A DNA stretch of 64,000 nucleotides, from the IMG/VR virus record IMGVR_UViG_3300036852_000742, positions 1 through 64,000 of that record; one strand, 5' to 3'. A program made the position numbers and the translations under genes. Positions 7,945 through 16,126 of the stretch are shown piece by piece; the first letter of the stretch is position 1; each line of letters begins with the position of its first letter. Under the pieces are notes generated by a model. The model was not told the origin of the DNA. It worked only from the letters and a program-made list of their open reading frames with translations, and ran no database searches. This DNA is from a virus.

Positions 7945-8011
7945 TTCCGTGGTCCCTTCTCCTCCAGTGGCGCTCGGCTGGAGGGCCGACAGCCCCCCAG
8001 CCCGTGCTGGG

Positions 8012-8716
8012 CTACTTCTTCGGGGGTTGGTGCTTGCGGATCCTGCCGGCCTGGGTGACGGTCTGGGATTCGCCGCAGCCGCTGCACTTGCCGTAGTAGT
8101 TCATGCCCACCCGCCACGCTGCGGCTGTAGGGGCCTTGGTGGAGCCGGGGCAGTGGTCGATGGCCGGCTTGCCGACGGTCCACTCGACCGGGGCTGTCGG
8201 GAAGCACACGGTGCACATGTGCGGGCCCAGCTCGGCGACCGCTTCGGCTTCGGTCTTGCCCGACAACTTCGGGTTCCAGCCATGGTCTGTGGTGGGCTGG
8301 CGGGAGCAGCGGCGGCTGGAGATGTCGCAGTGGATGTGCCCGCCGGGGACCACGAAGAACCGTGACCAGCCGCCGCGCCGGGTGAACTCGGCGTCTAGGA
8401 CGGCCTGCTCGGCGGCGAGGGCAGCCAGTGTGGTCGTGGCGGTGTCGAAGGCGGCGACGGCTTTGGCCGGGTCGGCCATGTCCCACGGCTTGACCTGGTG
8501 CCCGGCGGCGACTCGGTCGCGGCACTTGGCGATGGCCTGGTCGTCTGTGGTGGGCCAGGTGGGCCGGTTCCGGGAGGCGTGCTGGCGGTGCTCACCGAGC
8601 GCGCGGTGCGCGCCTGCGGCTGCGATTTCCTTGGCCCGCTCGGCCTGGGCCTCTTGGCGGTACAGGTCGGCGAGCTTCTCGTCGATCTCTCGCGGGGTGG
8701 CGGTTGCGAGGTTCAT
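8012..8716 (-). CDS. Zinc-binding hypothetical protein, 234 aa
   Basis: An N-terminal coiled-coil-like stretch (IDEKLADLYRQEAQAERAKE, about residues 10-30) precedes a domain with HIHCDISSRRCSR and a later CTVCFP, then a closing CSGCGE motif. The Cys/His pairs suggest one or two zinc sites. This layout recurs in actinophage proteins of unknown role. The ATG at 8716 has AAGGAG 9 nt upstream and is the first start after promoter P4. Confidence 0.7.
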   Translation of the reverse strand: MNLATATPREIDEKLADLYRQEAQAERAKEIAAAGAHRALGEHRQHASRNRPTWPTTDDQAIAKCRDRVAAGHQVKPWDMADPAKAVAAFDTATTTLAALAAEQAVLDAEFTRRGGWSRFFVVPGGHIHCDISSRRCSRQPTTDHGWNPKLSGKTEAEAVAELGPHMCTVCFPTAPVEWTVGKPAIDHCPGSTKAPTAAAWRVGMNYYGKCSGCGESQTVTQAGRIRKHQPPKK

Positions 8717-9383
8717 GGGTTCTGCTCCTTGGGTTGGGGTCCAGCTCCCCTTCACCTCCTACCTTACCCGCACATGGTGCGCGGGGCAATACGCCAGCCT
8801 CAGGGATTCCCGCCGCGCGGCGGGGCGCTTCGGGGACCTGCGCTAGCGAGACGCCCAGTGGCAGCGGCCCGGAGGAGGCGGAGCCACGAAGTCGGGTTCG
8901 CGGGCGGCGGGCGCACCCGTCCGCGTGGCCGTCCTCGTTGTCGCGCGGGTGCCCGTTGTACGGGCCCCGGTCCGTGATGTGCTGGCCGCACCCGAGCAGG
9001 CCGCCGCACCGCCAGTACACCCGGGCGTCCGAGAACGTCCCGGGCTCGATGCCCGCGACCAGTTGGTACGCCCGCTCCGGCCGCACATACTCCTCAGACC
9101 AGGGGATCTCCAGGAGATCGGCGATCTCCGGCCACGAGGAACCCTCGCCACGCAGTGCGGCGGCGAACTTGTACGCCTGGTCTTGGGCCATGCGGGCTAC
9201 GGTCAGCGCGGCGCGCAGCCCGGCGAGGGGCCGGGGTTCGGGCCAACCGAAGTCCGACTCGGGGCGTATCTTGCGCTCGAACATCTGACCTGCGGGCACA
9301 GCGGCCCTCACAGCCCGGTCGACGACTGTACGGACCTGGGCGAGGTCCACGTCAGGGTCGGCACGCCGGTCGGCGGCGGTCAT
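8592..9383 (-). CDS. HTH-containing protein, uncertain C-terminus
   Basis: Residues 1-160 look normal: a helical N-terminus, a likely helix-turn-helix (GSSWPEIADLLEIPW, about residues 81-95) and a segment CGGLLGCGQHITD suggesting zinc binding, ending HADGCARR. After this the frame becomes low-complexity Arg/Pro, passes through promoter P4 and runs 125 nt into the next gene. In another frame the same stretch reads EPDFVAPPPPGRCHWASR and stops at 8843, a more natural ending. A one-base indel near 8905 or programmed frameshifting is therefore possible; take the last 100 codons with caution. Confidence 0.5.
   Translation of the reverse strand: MTAADRRADPDVDLAQVRTVVDRAVRAAVPAGQMFERKIRPESDFGWPEPRPLAGLRAALTVARMAQDQAYKFAAALRGEGSSWPEIADLLEIPWSEEYVRPERAYQLVAGIEPGTFSDARVYWRCGGLLGCGQHITDRGPYNGHPRDNEDGHADGCARRPRTRLRGSASSGPLPLGVSLAQVPEAPRRAAGIPEAGVLPRAPCAGKVGGEGELDPNPRSRTHEPRNRHPARDRREARRPVPPRGPGRAGQGNRSRRRAPRAR
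8761..8789 (-). promoter_or_regulatory. Leftward phage promoter P4
   Basis: Minus-strand TTGCCC (8784-8789), 17 bp, TAAGGT (8761-8766). The CCCGC/GCGGG arms are joined by an inner GCAC/GTGC pair. The 5' stem-loop GGGG-AGCTGGA-CCCC is at 8736-8750, within a few nucleotides of the expected RNA 5' end. Drives 8012-8716. Confidence 0.78.
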
Positions 9384-9386
9384 GGG

Positions 9387-9671
9387 TCAGAGCCTCTGGC
9401 CGTAGACCACGACGTCGCCGCTAACCAGCCGAGCGGGCTGGCGTTTCTCTCCCAGCACCCACACTCGGGCGGTCGCGTTCGCAACGCTGACCACCTTGAC
9501 GCGGTCGATGATCGGCCCGAGCGGGTCGCCAAGGTAATAGCCGGTGAACTCGCCAAGACGATGAGCGGGCACCTCGAAACGTTCTCGTGGCGCCCGCGAG
9601 CAGTAGTCCGCGTGGCGGGTGTCGGTGGTGCCGCACTCCGGGCAGCCGTTGTCAGGGGCCAGATTCGACAT
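9387..9671 (-). CDS. Zinc-ribbon hypothetical protein, 94 aa
   Basis: Begins with a compact zinc-ribbon pattern (CPECGTTDTRHADYC, residues 10-24), followed by a beta-rich domain. The ATG at 9671 has AAGGAG 7 nt upstream; the longer open frame upstream is out of register with good start signals. Unknown function. It ends 3 nt before the HTH-containing gene begins. Confidence 0.65.
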   Translation of the reverse strand: MSNLAPDNGCPECGTTDTRHADYCSRAPRERFEVPAHRLGEFTGYYLGDPLGPIIDRVKVVSVANATARVWVLGEKRQPARLVSGDVVVYGQRL

Positions 9672-9712
9672 GGCGATCTCCTTCGGTCGGTTCGGTGGGG
9701 GATAGGTGACGT

Positions 9713-10240
9713 TCATCCGGTCTGGGGTGGACGTGGATGCCGAATCCGGCGGCAATTCCGGTCCACGTACCCGTGACCCGCGCGGCCGGCCAGGGTCCAC
9801 CGCTCGTAGCGCACCCATATCCCGGCTTCCGGGTTGCAGGCGCACCAGTCGCTGACATCAGCGGGCCCGCCGTCTGCCGTGAGGATGGTGTGCTCCCGGG
9901 GGCCGAGTGCGGCCATCCACTCGTCACTACCGCGCTCGGCGGCGGCGGCGTCAGCGCGGTCAGTGGTCTCTTTGGACCAGCCACCACCATGGACGGTCAG
10001 AGACTCGTCGACGGTGCTGCCCGTGTCGATGGTGCTGCCGGCGGGGGTGTTGGCGATGGTCCGGGCTCGGGCGATGTACTCCGGCTCCCACCCGCCGTCA
10101 GCGGTGCGGACCTCGATGGTGTGCAGGTTGCGACAACGGCCGGTGGTCTCGATCATGGCCAACCATCGGCGGGCCTGACCCTCGATCATGGCATTGGATG
10201 TGTAGTCCGCGCACACGACGCGGTGTGTCTTGGTGGCCAT
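9713..10240 (-). CDS. Hypothetical protein, 175 aa
   Basis: A mixed alpha/beta protein that starts MATKTHRVVCADYTSN, with AAAGGA 8 nt upstream. It contains ARTIANTPAGSTIDTGSTVD in the middle and a CACN motif near residue 145. No family assigned. Confidence 0.6.
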   Translation of the reverse strand: MATKTHRVVCADYTSNAMIEGQARRWLAMIETTGRCRNLHTIEVRTADGGWEPEYIARARTIANTPAGSTIDTGSTVDESLTVHGGGWSKETTDRADAAAAERGSDEWMAALGPREHTILTADGGPADVSDWCACNPEAGIWVRYERWTLAGRAGHGYVDRNCRRIRHPRPPQTG

Positions 10241-10281
10241 GGCCAGTCCTTTCCAAACGTTGAAGCGCTTCGTGGCTGGCG

Positions 10282-10722
10282 TTAGAGATTGGCTGTGTCG
10301 CTGGCCGCCTGCCGGCACTCTAGGTCGGCGGTGTGCGCTCGGGCATCGGGTAGCGTTGCGGCGCAGCGATGGCACCGAGAGTCGAGGTGCCCGCCCCGTT
10401 TGGTCAGTTGGACCACGACATCTGGGTCTGGGGCATTTGGGTTGCGGATGAGGTGATACGTCGGGGGGAGCTGTGGGGCCCATGAGTCGATGGAGCGGAT
10501 TCGGCGCAGCGCGACTGCGTACATGCGGCCCAGGACATCGATCACGATGGCCTCATACGCCTGCTTGCCGTCCACGCGGCGAGCGAGCCCGACCAGGTCA
10601 CCGACCAGTACCTGATCAATGTCGAGTTGTTCGTTGGCCATGACGACCAAGCGGACCCTGCTGTTAAGGCTCGACTTGACGTCGGCGACCTGAATTGGCC
10701 GCTGACGGGTGGCGACGGTCAT
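10282..10722 (-). CDS. Hypothetical protein, 146 aa
   Basis: The start overlaps the stop of the upstream gene (ATGA). An internal ATG at 10641 (MANEQLDIDQ) is an alternative. The centre (VGDLVGLARRVDGKQAYEAI) resembles small SH3-like barrels, and the C-terminal half has a CHRC pair and a later Cys, so a zinc site is possible. Function unknown. Confidence 0.55.
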   Translation of the reverse strand: MTVATRQRPIQVADVKSSLNSRVRLVVMANEQLDIDQVLVGDLVGLARRVDGKQAYEAIVIDVLGRMYAVALRRIRSIDSWAPQLPPTYHLIRNPNAPDPDVVVQLTKRGGHLDSRCHRCAATLPDARAHTADLECRQAASDTANL

Positions 10723-10967
10723 CAGCGCATTCCCTCTGTGAGTAGGTGCAGTTCACCCATGTCCCGGGCGCGCTGGCGGGCAAGTCTGCGGCAGGTCCGC
10801 ACGCTATACCGGTCTCCGTTGATCCCCCGCGTCGTGGCGATCTCCTGAAACAGCAGGTCGGTTACCTCGTTGGCGCAGCCTTCGGTGCGGGCTTTGCGGA
10901 CGAACACGAATGCAGCGATCACCAGCTCGTCGGCAATCTCTGCCCGGGTTCGGCTCGTGCGGATCAT
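10722..10967 (-). CDS. Small basic hypothetical protein, 81 aa
   Basis: A helical, Arg-rich protein (RRLARQRARD) that could bind nucleic acid. The ATG at 10967 has GAGGAG 8 nt upstream and is the first start after promoter P5, which makes it the first gene of that transcript. Confidence 0.6.
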   Translation of the reverse strand: MIRTSRTRAEIADELVIAAFVFVRKARTEGCANEVTDLLFQEIATTRGINGDRYSVRTCRRLARQRARDMGELHLLTEGMR

Positions 10968-11009
10968 TTGGGGCTCCTCGGGTGTGGGGTCCAGCTCCCC
11001 TCAACCACT

Positions 11010-11038
11010 ACCTTACCCGCTAGACCGTTGCGGGGCAA
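11010..11038 (-). promoter_or_regulatory. Leftward phage promoter P5
   Basis: Minus-strand TTGCCC (11033-11038), 17 bp, TAAGGT (11010-11015), with CCCGC and GCGGG arms separated by 9 bp. The 5' stem-loop GGGG-AGCTGGA-CCCC follows. Drives the genes at 10722-10967 and 10282-10722. Confidence 0.78.
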
Positions 11039-11069
11039 TACCAGGTGACGGCCCAGCAGGTGCGTTCGC

Positions 11070-11414
11070 TCATAGCAGGGCGTCGGGTACACCTCGGCCG
11101 AGTACCGCCAGGCGTACCTCATCGAGAGCGGCCCGTGCGGCCTCCGGGTGGTCCAGTGCCCACCCGAGCAGGCGGGCTCCGGTAGCCAGGTCGTCGCTCA
11201 GGCCCCCGTTCTCGGACAAGGTCACGTCGTTGTCGCGTAGGAACAGGTCGCTGAACGGGTCCCTGCCCTCCTCCAGCGCGGCGCCCGCCAGGCGCAGCAG
11301 CTCACGGCGGCGGCGTACGGTGCCGGCCTTTCTCATCTTCTTCGTCGCGGCGGCCTTCGCTGAGGTTGCGTCGGGGGCCTGGACACTGGTGACCCACAGC
11401 CCGGGGTGGATCAC
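11070..11414 (-). CDS. Hypothetical protein, 114 aa
   Basis: The GTG at 11414 overlaps the TGA of the upstream gene (GTGA) and is preferred to an ATG at 11468 that lacks a ribosome site. The protein has a basic helical centre (KKMRKAGTVRRRRELLRLAG) and an acidic helical C-terminus. Unknown function. Confidence 0.55.
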   Translation of the reverse strand: MIHPGLWVTSVQAPDATSAKAAATKKMRKAGTVRRRRELLRLAGAALEEGRDPFSDLFLRDNDVTLSENGGLSDDLATGARLLGWALDHPEAARAALDEVRLAVLGRGVPDALL

Positions 11415-11956
11415 GTCGTCCAGGTCGGTACGGCCTGCTCCGGCTCCGTCAGTCCCGCCGCCGCCCATGTCGGTTGCACGACCCGGCCGTAGCCGCTGGC
11501 ATACCAAAGGCACGCCGGTTCGGGGCAGGAGCAGAACACGTTGCCGTGATCGGGGCAGCCGGCGTGGTAGCGGGCGACCGCCGCCACCAGGCTGGGATGC
11601 GCCGGGCGGCGCAGACCGACACTGCCGGTCATGCACCGGTCGCCGTTCCAGGTGTCGTGGTGCGCGTACCCAAGGCCGGACAGTTCGTCGGCCAGCGCAC
11701 GCAGCTCCCCCCGCCGGAGTCCGTTGGTGAGGTTCCCGTCGCTGTCCCACTCGGCGCCGCCTGGCACGTCGATCACGACCACCGGCAGGCCTCTGGCGCC
11801 CACGGGGACGAACCGGTACACGCGCCCGTCGACCTGCGGTGAACTGACCCCGTGGTGCTGCATGACCGCCCCGTCCGGCTGCTCGGTGTCGAACATCCAG
11901 CGAAGGCCGGCGCGGAGGACGTCCGTGCGGGTGAGGGCGGGAGGGTTGTCAGCCAC
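11411..11956 (-). CDS. Hypothetical protein, 181 aa
   Basis: GTG start at 11956 after a purine-rich GAGGGGGCG, overlapping the upstream gene by 8 nt. The first 25 residues look like a helix, followed by beta strands and then a histidine- and cysteine-rich stretch (YHAGCPDHGNVFCSCPEPAC) that probably binds zinc. No family known to me. Confidence 0.6.
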   Translation of the reverse strand: MADNPPALTRTDVLRAGLRWMFDTEQPDGAVMQHHGVSSPQVDGRVYRFVPVGARGLPVVVIDVPGGAEWDSDGNLTNGLRRGELRALADELSGLGYAHHDTWNGDRCMTGSVGLRRPAHPSLVAAVARYHAGCPDHGNVFCSCPEPACLWYASGYGRVVQPTWAAAGLTEPEQAVPTWTT

Positions 11957-12800
11957 GGGTCGCCCCCTCGTTGGCAGAGAAAGCCCGCGACACCAGGTCG
12001 ATGAAGCGCTCCCCGAGCCGCCCGTAGAACGACGCTGCGGCGGCCAGGTGCTCGGCGGCGGCGCGCAACGACGTGCTGCGGTGCCGGTTGGCGAACTGAA
12101 CGGCGGTCGCGGCGTCGTTGCCGTCGGTGTCGACGCTGGCGCGGGCGGTCCCAGCGGCGGCCCAGGCGGCGGTGGAGCCGGCGCCGAAGGAGTCGGCAAC
12201 GGCATTGGCAGCGGTCGAGGCGGAGTCCCACTCCTTGTAGGTCACCGTTTCACCGGCCAGTCTACGGGCGAGCAACTCAGCCACCGTCTCAACGACTGCG
12301 CGCGATCCGGAGCCTGGTTTCGTACGGCACAGCACACCAAGCTCCGGATCGACCAGTAGATCCAACATCAGCCTGGGTGTTACGAGTGACAGGTCAGCAC
12401 CGACCTGAATGGCCTCGGTCACTCGCACCGCGAAGTCCGGGGCGGCGGCAGCGTGCACGCCCTCGAAGATGCAGTCCACGAGCTGTGCGACCTGGGACGG
12501 GATACCCAGCAGGCGCTCGCAGTCAGCGTGCAGGTCCCGGGTCTCGATGAACGCGAACGCCCCCCGCGACCTCTTCGCCGCCTTGTCGATGCCGGCTTCG
12601 GCGAGAACACGATCCGCGACGACGCATCCGATCGCGCAGCCCCGGAACCCTGACGCAAGCTCGGGGTGAGGGCTGAAGTAGGTGCCCTGGATGATCGAGT
12701 CCTCGGCATGGTGGGCGTACAGCCCGGCGAGAACCTCAGCCTTGAGTGCGGGATCCCCGTGCCAGGCGAGGACAGGTCCGGGGCTGGTCCGGGCGATCAC
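11949..12800 (-). CDS. Hypothetical protein, 283 aa
   Basis: A well-formed protein with GFRGCAIGCVVAD at about residues 52-64, reminiscent of actinophage proteins that carry a conserved CAIGC segment. A helical, Ala-rich second half follows. The sequence is coherent from its ATG at 12800 to the stop, and it overlaps the next gene upstream by 4 nt. Function unknown. Confidence 0.65.
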   Translation of the reverse strand: MIARTSPGPVLAWHGDPALKAEVLAGLYAHHAEDSIIQGTYFSPHPELASGFRGCAIGCVVADRVLAEAGIDKAAKRSRGAFAFIETRDLHADCERLLGIPSQVAQLVDCIFEGVHAAAAPDFAVRVTEAIQVGADLSLVTPRLMLDLLVDPELGVLCRTKPGSGSRAVVETVAELLARRLAGETVTYKEWDSASTAANAVADSFGAGSTAAWAAAGTARASVDTDGNDAATAVQFANRHRSTSLRAAAEHLAAAASFYGRLGERFIDLVSRAFSANEGATRG

Positions 12801-13039
12801 TGCCCGACCCCCGGCTGCCCGGTCGCCGCTTTCGCGGTGGCGAGCTGAGCGTGGAGGAGCGCGTTCAGGAACTGGTTGGTCCAGTTCTCGCTGCTGACTG
12901 GTGTGGCCAGCAGCATGGCGGACTCTTTGAGGTGCTGGGCCGGTGTCATGGCCAGGATCTGGGCGGCCTCGGCGCGGATCTTTCGGTTCTGGTCGGCTTT
13001 GCGCGCTGCCTGGAGCGCGTCGTAGTCAGGGCGGGTCAT
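12797..13039 (-). CDS. Small helical hypothetical protein, 80 aa
   Basis: Helical and Ala/Gln-rich. Its core LAMTPAQHLKESAMLLATP parallels the 79-aa protein at 1337-1576, suggesting paralogy. Overlaps both neighbours by 4 nt, so it belongs to the same operon. Unknown role. Confidence 0.6.
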   Translation of the reverse strand: MTRPDYDALQAARKADQNRKIRAEAAQILAMTPAQHLKESAMLLATPVSSENWTNQFLNALLHAQLATAKAATGQPGVGQ

Positions 13040-13383
13040 CGGTGTACCTCCAGTGCTGTGCTACGGGCGGTCAGGGCGAGTGCGGTGGTAGTGGTGGTCA
13101 CGGGTTGGGCTGGTCGCGGCCGGGAGTCGATGCGGGCCCACGGCTGCCTGGACCGGTACGGGCGGGGCCGACGCACCTCGTCCCAACAAACCCACCCAAC
13201 TACGGACAGGACGAACCCGACTGGGAGCGCCCACCCAAGGACGACCACGATCGGGGTTGGCAGGGGCGGGCCGATGGCCAGGGCGACAACGATCGGCACC
13301 CAGAACAGTGCCTGCCCGACGCCGATGGTAGCGAGGAAAAACCGCACAAACGGCCGGCGTAGGGCGCCATCAGAGGACGGCAT
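13036..13383 (-). CDS. Two-helix membrane protein, 115 aa
   Basis: Two membrane segments (about residues 15-35, FFLATIGVGQALFWVPIVVA, and 42-62, TPIVVVLGWALPVGFVLSVV) followed by a basic, Thr-rich tail likely in the cytoplasm. The ATG at 13383 has GGAGG 6 nt upstream. Unknown function. Confidence 0.6.
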   Translation of the reverse strand: MPSSDGALRRPFVRFFLATIGVGQALFWVPIVVALAIGPPLPTPIVVVLGWALPVGFVLSVVGWVCWDEVRRPRPYRSRQPWARIDSRPRPAQPVTTTTTALALTARSTALEVHR

Positions 13384-13494
13384 TGGTGCCTCCGGTTCTT
13401 TGGGGAACGCGTTAGGGTAGGGCACCCCTTGACCCCCGCAGGATGACCGGCTCGCCCGAGCAGGTCTCGTCACCCCGCAGGGGATTCGGGGCCC

Positions 13495-13533
13495 CCTCGG
13501 GTCGGGCCTGATATGTGCGGGCCCGACCCGAGG
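13495..13533 (-). terminator. Strong intergenic hairpin, terminator-like
   Basis: A perfect 14-bp inverted repeat (13495-13508 with 13520-13533) around an 11-nt loop, placed 16 bp after the stop of the DUF932 gene. No T-run follows on the minus strand, as is common for GC-rich actinobacterial hairpin terminators; four A follow on the plus strand. The rest of 13384-13548 holds no gene. Confidence 0.55.
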
Positions 13534-13548
13534 AAAACTGTGGAGTTG

Positions 13549-14652
13549 TCAGGCGGCCAGGAGCAGGTGCGCGGCGCGGACCTTGATCTGCTCGCCGATT
13601 CCCCCGTCGATCATCTGGGCCAGGCGGGATGCCTGGTTGCGCGCCGGCCGGCTGTGGTCTGCCCACTCGGCGACGGCCTGGTACGCGGCGTAGGCGGTGC
13701 CCCGCCCGACGGTGTTGTTCTCGCCCTCTCGGGCGAGGTTGGCGACCTGGTTGCGACGCATCTGCCATGACCGTTCGCCGGTTTCGGTGCGGGCGGTGCG
13801 AGGTGTTGGCATCAACGACTCCAGGAACCCGTCAAGGTCACTACCGACCAGGGGGGTTGCCAGGAGCTGTTCGGAAGCCTTGAGCCACTGCTCCGTCCAC
13901 GTGCCGGTGATCGCCAACGCCTTGCCGACCTCGTCACTGCGTCCCCGCCAGTTGGCGGTGTGGCGGATGGAGAACCGGTTCGACAGCTTCCCGAACGTGG
14001 CTGCGACCTGGTTGGTGCAGTCCAACCTGATCGGGGCGACGCAGCCCCACAGGCCGGTGTCCCCGCCGAAACTGTTGCCGATCGTCAGGTACAGGTCATG
14101 GGGGTCGATCCCGCCGACCTTGATCCCCTCGGGCAGCCGAAGGGCCATGTACATGCGGGAACCGGTCGGGTCGCCGTAGGCGCCGACCGCGACGACGCTG
14201 CCGCCGGACTCTTCGATGATCTGCTGACCGAACTCGGCCGCCTCTGTGGGCTGCACCAGCTCGTAGCGTCGCCCGACGACACCGAGGAGCCGGCGCGGTG
14301 GGCGGGTGCCGTCCTTGCCGGGCGGCAAGGACGCGACCGTCGCCCGGAACTTGCCCGTGGCCTTGACGGTTTCCACGCCGTGGTCGTCGACGACTGGTAC
14401 CGACAGGTCGTCGTGCAACGACACGGTGAAGTCGAGGCCGGCGGCCTCCAGCGCCCGGTCGACGGTCATGCCGTCGTTGTTCTCGGCGTAGACGCCGCCG
14501 GTGGCTTTCGCCAGAGCGACGAACGCCGGGAACCGGCCTTGCTTGGGCATGAAGTGGGTGCGGTGGTCGCCGACCCGGTTCATGTCGGCGACGGTGGTGC
14601 CGTCGTCGTACAGCGTGCCCTCGTTGAGCGGGTTGTTGGCTGTGTAGCTCAT
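13549..14652 (-). CDS. DUF932 family phage/plasmid protein
   Basis: A 367-aa protein with the layout of the DUF932 / phage-plasmid-like family (TIGR03299): an N-terminal acidic region, LLGVVGRRYELVQPTEAAEF at about residues 123-142, a central domain with LDCTNQVAATF, and a helical C-terminus. Members are common on phages and plasmids; the biochemical role is not established. The ATG at 14652 follows AAGGGGGG and is the first start after promoter P6, suggesting high early expression. Length is typical of the family. Confidence 0.82.
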   Translation of the reverse strand: MSYTANNPLNEGTLYDDGTTVADMNRVGDHRTHFMPKQGRFPAFVALAKATGGVYAENNDGMTVDRALEAAGLDFTVSLHDDLSVPVVDDHGVETVKATGKFRATVASLPPGKDGTRPPRRLLGVVGRRYELVQPTEAAEFGQQIIEESGGSVVAVGAYGDPTGSRMYMALRLPEGIKVGGIDPHDLYLTIGNSFGGDTGLWGCVAPIRLDCTNQVAATFGKLSNRFSIRHTANWRGRSDEVGKALAITGTWTEQWLKASEQLLATPLVGSDLDGFLESLMPTPRTARTETGERSWQMRRNQVANLAREGENNTVGRGTAYAAYQAVAEWADHSRPARNQASRLAQMIDGGIGEQIKVRAAHLLLAA

Positions 14653-14709
14653 GGGACGTGCCCCCCTTTGGGGTGGGTTGTGTGGGGTCCAGCTCCCCAC
14701 CTAACCGCT

Positions 14710-14738
14710 AGCTTACCCGCTAGATGGTTGCGGGGCAA
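14710..14738 (-). promoter_or_regulatory. Leftward phage promoter P6
   Basis: Minus-strand TTGCCC (14733-14738), 17 bp, TAAGCT (14710-14715), arms CCCGC/GCGGG. The 5' stem-loop GGGG-AGCTGGA-CCCC follows. It overlaps the last codons of the upstream gene at 14713-14934. Drives the DUF932 gene. Confidence 0.78.
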
Positions 14739-14934
14739 TACGCCGTAGGCCGCGAACCGGTCGAACAACCCGCGACCCGTCCGCCCGCTCCACCAGCACA
14801 TTCCTGGGACAACCCCCACCCCTCTCTGGCCTCAGCGACGGCAACAGATCCCACTGCCCCAGTCGTGGTGGTGCGGCCCACTGCACCCGCACCACCACCG
14901 GCTCACCCCGCAGCAGGTAGCGGCGGCCAACCAT
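14713..14934 (-). CDS. Small conserved-type phage protein, 73 aa
   Basis: Starts MVGRRYLLRGEPVVVRVQW and ends with RNVLVERADGSRVVRPVRGL, a pattern of two strands, a loop and two more strands seen in short actinophage proteins thought to form a small barrel. The ATG at 14934 is preferred to the longer frame. The last codons lie inside promoter P6. Unknown function. Confidence 0.55.
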   Translation of the reverse strand: MVGRRYLLRGEPVVVRVQWAAPPRLGQWDLLPSLRPERGGGCPRNVLVERADGSRVVRPVRGLRRIAPQPSSG

Positions 14935-14936
14935 GC

Positions 14937-15194
14937 TCACCGCGTGTCCCTCCCGCCGCGACGGGTCTCGCCGTACATCAGCAGCCACTCCGCCGCCCGC
15001 CTAGCGAGGACAGCCACCCCGCAGGCGGCGACAACGTGGGCGAAGTCCACTAGGCCGGCCACGGACTGCGCAGGGCACGTCCCGGCCGCGTACTCCACAT
15101 AAGGGCAACTAGGCGGGTACTGCACCAGCCACAGCGCCACGTACACCGCAAACCCCACCACGACGAAAACCACGTCACCAACGACTCTCCTCAT
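14937..15194 (-). CDS. Small membrane protein, 85 aa
   Basis: Two hydrophobic segments (about residues 7-25 and 47-65) flank a loop with two cysteines (CPYVEYAAGTC) that could form a disulfide outside the membrane. Basic C-terminus. Unknown function. Confidence 0.55.
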   Translation of the reverse strand: MRRVVGDVVFVVVGFAVYVALWLVQYPPSCPYVEYAAGTCPAQSVAGLVDFAHVVAACGVAVLARRAAEWLLMYGETRRGGRDTR

Positions 15195-15200
15195 GAAATG

Positions 15201-15599
15201 TCACCGCCCCGCTTTGCTGCGGGCGTACTCAGCCGCCTTCGCCGCACGGCACACCGGGCACCGGCAGCCGGAGTCTTTGTACCCGCTGATCCCGTGTGTG
15301 ATCCCGGGCGCCACGTACGGGCCGGGCGAGGCGGCCCGGAGCTGCGCGGCCTCGGCGCGTTGGGCCCGCATGTGGGCCGCCTTCGCCGCCCGGCACACCT
15401 CGCACGTGCACGGATGGCCCCGGGAGCTGTACCGGCGCAGCCCGTGGCTGTTCGGGTCGAACGGCTCCCGCTGTGACGGGAACTGGTCAAGCGTCCCGGC
15501 GGTCCAGTGGCGGTAGTAGCACCTGGAACACAGCTCCCTGCCGGTCAGGGGCCCGACCGCCGGGCAGCCCTTGCAGCGCCCGGTCGCGCGCCGAGTCAT
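15201..15599 (-). CDS. Cysteine-rich protein with duplicated zinc motif
   Basis: 132 aa. An N-terminal zinc finger (CKGCPAVG then LCSRC) is followed by two copies of a short module: HGLRRYSSRGHPCTCEVCRA and HGISGYKDSGCRCPVCRA, each ending AAKAA. This HG-x-Y-x-C-x-C-x2-C-RAAK module is widespread in actinophage proteins and probably binds zinc and nucleic acid. The ATG at 15599 follows GGAGGGG and is chosen over the ATG at 15620. Confidence 0.65.
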   Translation of the reverse strand: MTRRATGRCKGCPAVGPLTGRELCSRCYYRHWTAGTLDQFPSQREPFDPNSHGLRRYSSRGHPCTCEVCRAAKAAHMRAQRAEAAQLRAASPGPYVAPGITHGISGYKDSGCRCPVCRAAKAAEYARSKAGR

Positions 15600-15616
15600 C
15601 CTCGCCCCTCCCTGCG

Positions 15617-16126
15617 TCATGGCAGCGCCGCCTCCTCGGTTTGGGCCGCGATAGCAGCCTGTGCCGCGTCCGACAGGGTCCACAGGATCGGTACTACCTG
15701 GCCCCGGTGCGGCACCGGCTCGCGCAGAGGCCACACCGAGGTCAGGTCCCAGTGGTGCACGGTGACCCGCCGGCCCCGGGTGGTGTAGGAACGGTCACCC
15801 CACGCGCAGCAGGACCCTGTGTCCGGGTGGGAACCGGTGAGGATTGCTGTGCCGATGACCGCGCCGATGGTGCATACCGACGGGTCGCCCTCCACCACGG
15901 CGAGGGCGCTGTCCAGCCGGCCGGCTGCCTTGGCGGCGATCGCGGTGAGGAGGATGCGCGGGTCGGTGTCCCCATTCGGGTGCCACTTCTTGCCGGCGTG
16001 GATGCCGATCCGCTGCCCGATCACCTGGGGCGGCACCGGACGGGGCCGGTTCTCAGGGTTCTTGCTGCCGAAGACGATTGCCCACGCGTACGGTTGGCGC
16101 ACTGTCAACGCCAGGCGCACGTTCAC
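15617..16126 (-). CDS. ASCH-domain protein
   Basis: 169 aa. The N-terminus (LALTVRQPYAWAIVFGSKNP, then ENRPRP and GIHAGKKW) carries the hallmark ASCH/PUA-like pattern: a strand, RQPxAWAI, ENR and a lysine after the HAG turn. ASCH proteins bind RNA or modified nucleosides; some are amidohydrolases acting on N4-acetylcytidine. Whether this one is an enzyme cannot be told. The GTG at 16126 overlaps the TGA of the preceding gene. Confidence 0.75.
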   Translation of the reverse strand: MNVRLALTVRQPYAWAIVFGSKNPENRPRPVPPQVIGQRIGIHAGKKWHPNGDTDPRILLTAIAAKAAGRLDSALAVVEGDPSVCTIGAVIGTAILTGSHPDTGSCCAWGDRSYTTRGRRVTVHHWDLTSVWPLREPVPHRGQVVPILWTLSDAAQAAIAAQTEEAALP

